Shown: positions 1 through 5,645 of the stretch, one piece after another | Numbering within the stretch: position 1 is the first letter of the stretch | Layout: the number at the start of each line of letters is the position of its first letter | NCBI GenBank assembly: GCA_000759655.1 | Contig: KN174038.1 | Coordinates: 754 to 6,398, forward strand | From: Acidicaldus organivorans | Lineage (GTDB): Bacteria > Pseudomonadota > Alphaproteobacteria > Acetobacterales > Acetobacteraceae | Length of the DNA: 5,645 nucleotides | Direction: 5' to 3' | Made by a program: the position numbers and the translations under genes | Notes under the pieces: model-generated | The model's database searches: none | What the model was told of the DNA's origin: nothing | Seen by the model: the letters and a program-made list of their open reading frames with translations, nothing else

Positions 1-1665
<1,665 letters not shown>

Positions 1666-1701
1666 CAGGGGGCTTTGTCTCCGGAGGACGCCTCGTCTAT
1701 G

Positions 1702-1715
1702 TAGGACGTAGGACG
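1702..1715. repeat. Perfect 7-bp tandem repeat TAGGACG x2 upstream of scoA
   Basis: TAGGACG occurs twice back to back (1702-1708 and 1709-1715). A further AGGACG lies at 1685-1690, 18 bp before the AGGACG of the first unit. The pair lies just downstream of the weak -10-like element and ends 6 bp before the scoA Shine-Dalgarno sequence. It could be a direct-repeat binding site or simply a small replication-slippage duplication; nothing visible decides between these. Confidence 0.5.
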
Positions 1716-1721
1716 CTGTTT

Positions 1722-1727
1722 GAGGAG
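1722..1727 (+). promoter_or_regulatory. scoA ribosome binding site
   Basis: GAGGAG ends 7 nt before ATG 1735, an ideal Shine-Dalgarno distance. It decides the start: an in-frame TTG at 1720 would place this motif inside the gene, so the ATG is preferred. Confidence 0.8.
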
Positions 1728-1734
1728 ACGTCGC

Positions 1735-2451
1735 ATGGCGGTCAACAAGATTTATGGGGACGCCGATCAGGCGCTCGAGGGGCTTCTGTTCGACGGCATG
1801 ACCATCATGTCGGGAGGCTTCGGCCTCTGCGGCATTCCCTCCGCCCTGATCGAGGCGATCCGGCGGTCGGGGGTGCGTGATCTCACCGTCATTTCCAACA
1901 ATGCCGGGATCGACGGGGTGGGGCTCGGCCGCCTGCTCGAGACCCGCCAGATCCGCAAGATGATCAGCTCCTATGTCGGCGAGAACGCCACGTTCGAGCG
2001 GCAATATCTCTCGGGCGAGCTCGAGATCGAGTTCAACCCGCAAGGAACGCTCGCCGAGCGCATCCGCGCCGGCGGGGCGGGCATTCCCGCCTTCTACACC
2101 CCGACCGGGGTCGGCACCGAGGTCGCCAAGGGCAAGGAGGTGCGCGAGTTCGACGGCAAGCTCTATCTGCTCGAACGCGCCCTCAAGGCCGATCTCGCCA
2201 TCATCCACGCCTGGAAGGCCGATCCCGAGGGCAATCTCGTCTATCGCCTCACCGCGCGCAATTTCAACCCGATCATGGCGACCGCGGCCAAGGTGACGGT
2301 GGTCGAGGTCGAGGAACTGGTCCCGGCGGGCGGGCTCGACCCGGACGAGATCGTCACCCCCGGCATCTATGTCGATCGCATCGTCAAGCTCGCCCATGTC
2401 GAGAAGCGGATCGAGCAGCGCACCACCCGGCCGCGGCCGGTCGCCAACTGA
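1735..2451 (+). CDS. scoA: 3-oxoacid CoA-transferase subunit A (succinyl-CoA:acetoacetate type)
   Basis: This is the A (alpha) subunit of a class I CoA-transferase. With ScoB it moves CoA from succinyl-CoA (or another acyl-CoA) to acetoacetate or a similar 3-oxoacid in the cytoplasm. The product is 238 residues, near the usual ~235. It matches the family glycine-rich CoA-transferase signature: DG (20-21) followed by GGFGLCGIP (27-35), then SNNAG (54-58), [19 protein letters not shown] (79-97) and [20 protein letters not shown] beginning at 102. The SYVGEN...QYLSGELE block and GGFGLCGIP are typical of ScoA, whereas the related 3-oxoadipate CoA-transferase subunit PcaI differs there, so I favour the acetoacetate-type name over pcaI. 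Substrate choice is still inference. Start ATG 1735 is chosen for its GAGGAG site. First gene of a three-gene operon; scoB begins 13 bp after its stop. AtoD of acetoacetate degradation is a related alternative. Confidence 0.93.
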   Translation: MAVNKIYGDADQALEGLLFDGMTIMSGGFGLCGIPSALIEAIRRSGVRDLTVISNNAGIDGVGLGRLLETRQIRKMISSYVGENATFERQYLSGELEIEFNPQGTLAERIRAGGAGIPAFYTPTGVGTEVAKGKEVREFDGKLYLLERALKADLAIIHAWKADPEGNLVYRLTARNFNPIMATAAKVTVVEVEELVPAGGLDPDEIVTPGIYVDRIVKLAHVEKRIEQRTTRPRPVAN

Positions 2452-2452
2452 G

Positions 2453-2460
2453 AGGAGGAG
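2453..2460 (+). promoter_or_regulatory. scoB ribosome binding site
   Basis: AGGAGGAG lies 4 nt before ATG 2465, directly after the scoA stop codon (2449-2451). This strong site fixes the scoB start at 2465 and excludes the longer open frame that reads back into scoA. Confidence 0.85.
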
Positions 2461-2464
2461 AGAG

Positions 2465-3121
2465 ATGGCCTGGACGCGCGATCAGATGGCCGCCCGCGCC
2501 GCCAAGGAGCTGCGCGACGGATTCTACGTCAATCTCGGCATCGGCATCCCGACGCTGGTCGCCAATCACATCCCCGAGGGGATGTCGATCATGCTGCACT
2601 CGGAGAATGGCCTGCTCGGCATCGGGCCCTTTCCCTACGAAGGCGAGGAGGATCCCGATCTCATCAATGCCGGCAAGCAGACCGTCACCCTCCTTCCTAC
2701 CTCGAGCATTTTCGACAGCGCCACCTCCTTCGCCATGGTGCGCGGCGGGCATATCGACATCTCCATCCTCGGCGCGCTGCAGGTGGCGCAGAACGGCGAT
2801 CTCGCCAACTGGATGATCCCCGGCAAGATGGTCAAAGGGATGGGGGGCGCGATGGACCTCGTCGCCGGGGTGCCGCGCGTCGTGGTGCTGATGGAGCATA
2901 CCGCCAAGGGCGCGCCCAAGATCCTCGAGCGCTGCACCCTGCCGCTCACCGGGGCGGGGGTGGTTGACATGATCGTCACCGAACTCGGCGTTTTCGAGGT
3001 CGATGAGAAGGGGCGCGACGGGCTCACCCTCACCGACCTCGCCCCCCATGTCACGGTCGAGGAGATCACCACCAAAACCGCCGCCCCGTTCCGCATTTCC
3101 CCCCATTTACGCCGCTGGTGA
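2465..3121 (+). CDS. scoB: 3-oxoacid CoA-transferase subunit B (succinyl-CoA:acetoacetate type)
   Basis: This is the B (beta) subunit, which carries the catalytic glutamate of class I CoA-transferases; the glutamate forms the covalent glutamyl-CoA intermediate during transfer of CoA between acyl groups. The product is 218 residues, the usual length. [12 protein letters not shown] (23-34) is the CoA-binding-fold glycine motif, and LHSENG (44-49) is the active-site signature with catalytic Glu47, followed by LLGIGP. Later conserved blocks are [15 protein letters not shown] and [13 protein letters not shown]. The gene is complete, has no missing key residue, and is placed 13 bp after scoA, as expected for two chains made in equal amounts. 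The acyl-CoA ligase gene follows after 24 bp. PcaJ or AtoA are the alternative names within the same superfamily; the ScoA partner argues for ScoB. Confidence 0.94.
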   Translation: MAWTRDQMAARAAKELRDGFYVNLGIGIPTLVANHIPEGMSIMLHSENGLLGIGPFPYEGEEDPDLINAGKQTVTLLPTSSIFDSATSFAMVRGGHIDISILGALQVAQNGDLANWMIPGKMVKGMGGAMDLVAGVPRVVVLMEHTAKGAPKILERCTLPLTGAGVVDMIVTELGVFEVDEKGRDGLTLTDLAPHVTVEEITTKTAAPFRISPHLRRW

Positions 3122-3133
3122 GACGAAGGGGAT

Positions 3134-3140
3134 AGGGAGA
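3134..3140 (+). promoter_or_regulatory. Acyl-CoA ligase ribosome binding site
   Basis: AGGGAGA ends 5 nt before ATG 3146, inside the 24-bp gap after scoB. It supports ATG 3146 as the start and co-transcription with scoAB, since the gap is too short to suggest a separate promoter. Confidence 0.75.
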
Positions 3141-3145
3141 AAACG

Positions 3146-4744
3146 ATGACCGCCTATGATTATCCGCTCACGATCGGAAAACTCCTCGTCACCCCGATCG
3201 CCCAGAAGAGCGCCGCCCCGATCGTCCATCGCGGGCGGCGTTTTTCCTATTCCGAGTTCGTCTCGCGGCTGCACCGCCTGGCCAACGTGCTGGCCGGGGC
3301 GGGGATCGGGGCGGGCGATCGGGTCGGGGTGCTGGACTGGGACTCGCACCGCTACCTCGAAGGCTATTTCGCGGTGCCGATGATGGGGGCGGTGCTGATG
3401 ATGGCCAATCCGCGCCTTGCCCCCGAACAACTCGCCTATACGCTCAACCACGCCGGGGTGAAGGCGCTCCTCGTCCACCCCGATTTCATTCCCCTCTTCC
3501 AGGCGGTGCGCGATCACGTCCCTTCGATCAAGACGGTGATCGCGATGAGCGAGGATCACCGCGCCCCGGAAGGGCTCTGCTGCCTCGGCGCCTATGAGGC
3601 GCTCCTTGAACAGGCCGCGCCGCATTTCGATTTTCCCGAGCTCGACGAGCGGAGCACCGCGACCACCTTCTATACCACCGGCACCACGGGCCTGCCCAAG
3701 GGGGTCTATTTCAGCCACCGCCAGCTCGTGCTGCACACCCTCACCCTCCTTTCCAACAGCGCGCTCGCCAGCCGCAACGGACGGGTCGATCGCGAAACGG
3801 TCTATATGCCGCTCACCCCGATGTTCCACGTCCACGCCTGGGGATTTCCGTTCGTCGCCACCCTCGGCGGATTGAAGCAGGTCTATCCCGGCCGTTACAT
3901 CCCCGCCGAGATCCTCCGCCTCATCGCCGAGGAAGGGGTGACGTTCTCGCACTGCGTGCCGACCATTCTGCAGATGCTGCTCTCCGCGCCGGAAAGCGCG
4001 CGCTATGATCTCTCGCGCTGGCAGGTGGTGATCGGCGGCTCGGCCCTGCCGCGCGGGCTCTACGAGGCGGCGAGGGCGCGGGGGATCGAGATTTACACGG
4101 GTTACGGGCTTTCCGAGACCTGCCCGGTGCTGACGGTGGCCCAGCTCAAGCCGGGGATCGAGGGCGAGGCGGAGGCCGCGGCGCGCATCTCGGCGGGGCT
4201 TCCGGTGGGGCTCGCCGAGATCCGCACCGTCGATGAGGCGATGCGCGACACCCCGCCTGGCGTGCCGGGCGAGATCGTCGCCCGCACGCCCTCGCTCACC
4301 CCGGCCTATGCCGGGGAGACCGAGGCGAGCCAGGCGCTCTGGCGCGGCGGCTGGCTCCATACCGGCGATGTCGGCTATTTCGACGAAGAGGGCTATCTCC
4401 ACATCACCGACCGCATCAAGGACGTGATCAAGAGCGGCGGCGAGTGGATCTCCTCCCTCGCCATCGAGAGCCTGGTTTCCGCCCAGCCGGGTGTGGCCGA
4501 AGTGGCGGTGGTCGGGGTGCCCGATCCGCGCTGGGGCGAGCGGCCGCTGGTGCTGATCGTGCCCAAGCCGGGCGAGACGGTCGATGACAGCCAGATCCGC
4601 GAGGCGATCGGGCTTGCCATCAATGAGGGGCGTCTGCCGCGCTATGCCATGCCCGAGCATGTGCGGATCGTCGAGGAGCTGCCGAAAACCTCGGTCGGCA
4701 AGCTCGACAAGAAGACGATCCGCGCCCGTTACGGCGTGGGCTGA
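3146..4744 (+). CDS. AMP-forming fatty-acid--CoA ligase (AlkK-like acyl-CoA synthetase)
   Basis: Member of the ANL adenylating superfamily: it activates a carboxylic acid with ATP to acyl-AMP and then forms the acyl-CoA. Complete, 532 residues, normal for the medium/long-chain fatty acyl-CoA synthetase group. Core motifs in order: P-loop YTTGTTGLPKG (176-186), YTGYGLSET (317-325, including the Mg-ATP glutamate E324), WLHTGD (403-408, ribose-binding D408), the hinge region DRIKDVIKSGGEWIS (422-436, R423) and PKTSVGKLDKK (513-523), in which K519 is the expected catalytic lysine of the first half-reaction. DWDSHRYLEGYFAVPMMGAVL (from 64) resembles AlkK-type medium-chain ligases. I see no signal peptide or membrane segment, so it is probably cytoplasmic. 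Chain length of the substrate cannot be read from the sequence; acetoacetate, short-chain or medium-chain acids are all possible given scoAB next to it. Last gene of the operon; its 3' end overlaps the convergent iclR-type gene by 16 bp. Confidence 0.92.
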   Translation: MTAYDYPLTIGKLLVTPIAQKSAAPIVHRGRRFSYSEFVSRLHRLANVLAGAGIGAGDRVGVLDWDSHRYLEGYFAVPMMGAVLMMANPRLAPEQLAYTLNHAGVKALLVHPDFIPLFQAVRDHVPSIKTVIAMSEDHRAPEGLCCLGAYEALLEQAAPHFDFPELDERSTATTFYTTGTTGLPKGVYFSHRQLVLHTLTLLSNSALASRNGRVDRETVYMPLTPMFHVHAWGFPFVATLGGLKQVYPGRYIPAEILRLIAEEGVTFSHCVPTILQMLLSAPESARYDLSRWQVVIGGSALPRGLYEAARARGIEIYTGYGLSETCPVLTVAQLKPGIEGEAEAAARISAGLPVGLAEIRTVDEAMRDTPPGVPGEIVARTPSLTPAYAGETEASQALWRGGWLHTGDVGYFDEEGYLHITDRIKDVIKSGGEWISSLAIESLVSAQPGVAEVAVVGVPDPRWGERPLVLIVPKPGETVDDSQIREAIGLAINEGRLPRYAMPEHVRIVEELPKTSVGKLDKKTIRARYGVG

Positions 4745-5595
4745 GCCGGAACTCCCGGCTCTTTCCTCCCGCCCGTCCTCGCCTCGTCCGCCTCCGGGGC
4801 GCCGAGCAGGGCGGAGAGCGCCTGGGCGCGGGCCATGACGGCGGGAGCGAGGGGGTGGAGCGCCTCTCCGCCTCCCCGCCAGGCGGGCCGGGAGAGGCCG
4901 AGCGCGCCGACCACCGCGCCGGTGAAGTCGCGCACCGGCGCGGCAAGGCAGACCACTTCCGGATGGAATTCCCCCTCGTCGGTGGCGTAGCCGCGCGCCC
5001 GGACGGCGGCGAGCGCCGCATCCAGCGCCTCCGCCGTGGTGAGGGTGTGCGGGGTGAGAGCGGGGAAGGGGGCGGTGGCGAGAAACCGCGCGAGCGCCTC
5101 GGGGGCGAGCCCGGCAAGCAGGGCCTTGCCGAGCGCGGTGGCGTGCGCCGGGCGCAGGAGGCCCGGCCGTTCAGCGAGCTGGAACGCCCCGCTTCCCTGG
5201 GTGCGGGCCAGCACCAGCACCGCGCTTCCCTGCCAGATGCCGAAATGCGCCGCCTCGCCGGTCTCCGCCGAAAGCGCCTCGAGCACCGGGGTGGCGAGAT
5301 GGAGGAGCTCGATCTCGTCGCGGCAGGCGGCGGCGAGGGCAAAGAGCGGGCGGCCCACCCGGTAGCGGCGGGTCTCCGCTTCCTGACGCACATAGCCGAG
5401 CCGGACCAGGGTCTGCAGCAGGTGAAAGGCGGTCGAGGTGTGAAGCCCGGAGCGGCGGGCAAGCTCGGCGAGGCTCGCCCCCTCGCGATGGCGGGCGATG
5501 TCCTCGAGCAGGGCGAAGGCGCGGGCGATCGACTGCACGCCGCCCGGACGGTCCCGCTCCTCCTTGCCGCTCACCCGGGCAGGAATCTCATCCAT
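4729..5595 (-). CDS. IclR-family transcriptional regulator
   Basis: DNA-binding regulator with an N-terminal winged helix-turn-helix and a C-terminal effector-binding domain. Numbering from ATG 5595 (288 residues): GVQSIARAFALLEDIA (19-34) is the usual IclR opening, ASLAELARRSGLHTSTAFHL (40-59) is the helix-turn-helix, and YRVGRPLFAL begins the linker near 78. The effector domain follows, with AHATALGKALLAGL and later RGYATDEGEFHPEVVCLAAP, then a GAVVGALGLSRP strand near the end. The last ~25 residues are a low-complexity tail rich in Ala, Gly, Pro and charged residues, somewhat longer than the family norm. The start is uncertain: ATG 5607 is in frame and adds four residues, and neither ATG has a clear Shine-Dalgarno sequence. 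I chose 5595 because it begins the second copy of a duplicated MDEIP-coding segment. The gene converges on the scoAB-ligase operon and may regulate it; the ligand is unknown. IclR proteins can be repressors or activators. Confidence 0.9.
   Translation of the reverse strand: MDEIPARVSGKEERDRPGGVQSIARAFALLEDIARHREGASLAELARRSGLHTSTAFHLLQTLVRLGYVRQEAETRRYRVGRPLFALAAACRDEIELLHLATPVLEALSAETGEAAHFGIWQGSAVLVLARTQGSGAFQLAERPGLLRPAHATALGKALLAGLAPEALARFLATAPFPALTPHTLTTAEALDAALAAVRARGYATDEGEFHPEVVCLAAPVRDFTGAVVGALGLSRPAWRGGGEALHPLAPAVMARAQALSALLGAPEADEARTGGRKEPGVPAQPTP
4743..4764 (+). terminator. Possible intrinsic terminator of the scoAB-ligase operon
   Basis: A perfect 7-bp GC-rich inverted repeat, GAGCCGG (4743-4749) and CCGGCTC (4755-4761), with a 5-nt loop, begins within the ligase stop codon (TGA 4742-4744) and is followed by TTTCCT. 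The short, interrupted T-tract makes it a modest terminator. It lies inside the 3' coding part of the convergent regulator gene, because there is no free intergenic space. On the opposite strand no T-tract follows the hairpin, so it would act rightward only. Confidence 0.42.
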
Positions 5596-5614
5596 GGGGG
5601 ATCTCATCCATGGG
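5585..5614. repeat. 14-bp direct repeat, 16-bp period, across the iclR-type gene start
   Basis: ATCTCATCCATGGG occurs at 5585-5598 and again at 5601-5614. Read on the minus strand, each copy carries ATGGATGAGAT, and both copies begin a frame coding MDEIP. Because the period is not a multiple of three, the upstream copy is out of frame with the gene: its ATG (5611) gives a seven-codon frame MDEIPHG that stops at 5588, overlapping the ATG at 5595. This looks like a small tandem duplication of the start region. Confidence 0.8.
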
Positions 5615-5619
5615 ATGAG
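5603..5619. promoter_or_regulatory. 17-bp palindrome at the 5' end of the iclR-type gene, possible operator
   Basis: CTCATCC (5603-5609) and GGATGAG (5613-5619) form a perfect 7-bp inverted repeat around a 3-bp centre, ATG. Its size and its place at the regulator's own start suit an autoregulatory operator, as IclR-family proteins often bind palindromes of about 15-17 bp upstream of their own gene. In RNA it could also form a 7-bp stem with a 3-nt loop near the start codon. No matching half-sites are seen upstream of scoA. Confidence 0.35.
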
Positions 5620-5645
5620 GATACACGAAGCGCCGAGCCCGCGCC

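Larger units (their letters stand above)
1666..1734. promoter_or_regulatory. Divergent uvrB / scoA intergenic region with weak promoter-like elements
   Basis: These 69 bp separate the start codons of uvrB (leftward) and scoA (rightward) and must hold at least part of both promoters unless these start inside the neighbouring genes. Rightward, TTGTCT (1675-1680) and TATGTA (1698-1703) are spaced by 17 bp; each matches only three of six sigma-70 consensus bases. On the other strand the same 1698-1703 bases read TACATA, with TCCTCA 17 bp upstream, an equally weak pair. I looked for an alphaproteobacterial LexA box (GTTC-N7-GTTC or GAAC-N7-GAAC) and see none here. The promoter assignment is inference; the intergenic position is firm. 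Confidence 0.3.

Noticed and set aside
1720..1734. TTG start at 1720 for scoA (five extra residues MRRRR)
   Set aside because: The extra codons are made from the Shine-Dalgarno sequence itself; ATG 1735 has ideal spacing and fits the family N-terminus.
2384..3106. Minus-strand open frame of 240 codons opposite scoB
   Set aside because: Antisense shadow of scoB with the same compositional bias and no domain resemblance.
1735..3121. pcaIJ (3-oxoadipate CoA-transferase) instead of scoAB
   Set aside because: A neighbouring IclR-type gene recalls PcaR/PcaU control, but the subunit A sequence has the SYVGEN...QYLSGELE and GGFGLCGIP blocks of ScoA, not the PcaI pattern, and no other beta-ketoadipate gene is present.
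3107..4660. Minus-strand open frame of 517 codons opposite the acyl-CoA ligase
   Set aside because: The sequence is rich in His, Arg, Gly and Asp, typical of antisense frames in GC-rich DNA, with no family motif. The plus strand encodes a complete ligase with all core motifs.
4620..5462. Second minus-strand frame of 280 codons overlapping the IclR-type gene
   Set aside because: Ser/Pro/Arg-rich out-of-frame translation of the regulator gene; the IclR helix-turn-helix and effector domain are in the other frame.
5540..5575. Strong Shine-Dalgarno-like AAGGAGGAG within the early iclR-type coding region, suggesting a later GTG start
   Set aside because: The next in-frame GTG (in the GVQSIARAF block) is 18 nt past this motif, too far, and starting there would cut into the conserved N-terminal block.

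Overview
The window is GC-rich, densely packed bacterial chromosomal DNA. Codons end mostly in G or C, and every real gene has long open frames on its opposite strand, as expected at this base composition. The style of UvrB, ScoA/ScoB and the acyl-CoA ligase suggests a high-GC proteobacterium, most likely an alphaproteobacterium. That placement is inference from protein resemblance; no rRNA or other taxonomic marker is present.

Layout. (1) Positions 1-1665, minus strand: the first ~555 residues of uvrB, the damage-recognition helicase-like subunit of nucleotide excision repair. Its C-terminus lies beyond the left edge. (2) Positions 1666-1734: a 69-bp divergent intergenic region holding a strong ribosome binding site for the rightward genes, a perfect 7-bp tandem repeat and a weak promoter-like pair. 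(3) Positions 1735-4744, plus strand: a tight three-gene operon, scoA - scoB - acyl-CoA ligase, with gaps of 13 and 24 bp and a good Shine-Dalgarno sequence before each gene. (4) Positions 4729-5595 (or 5607), minus strand: an IclR-family transcription regulator convergent with the operon; the two 3' ends overlap by 16 bp. (5) Positions 5596-5645: the start of the leader of the iclR gene, with a 16-bp-period duplication across its start codon and a 17-bp palindrome.

How the genes fit together. ScoA and ScoB are the two halves of a 3-oxoacid CoA-transferase (succinyl-CoA:acetoacetate type). The third gene encodes an AMP-forming fatty-acid CoA ligase of the AlkK-like group. The cluster therefore looks like a short catabolic operon that turns free keto acids and fatty acids into CoA thioesters for thiolysis or beta-oxidation. 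The IclR-type protein is a reasonable candidate regulator by position, since this family often controls acid and aromatic catabolism, but no operator shared between its own leader and the scoA upstream region is visible.

I see no mobile element, CRISPR array, tRNA, rRNA or clearly novel multi-gene system. The most unusual local structure is the duplicated start region of the iclR gene.
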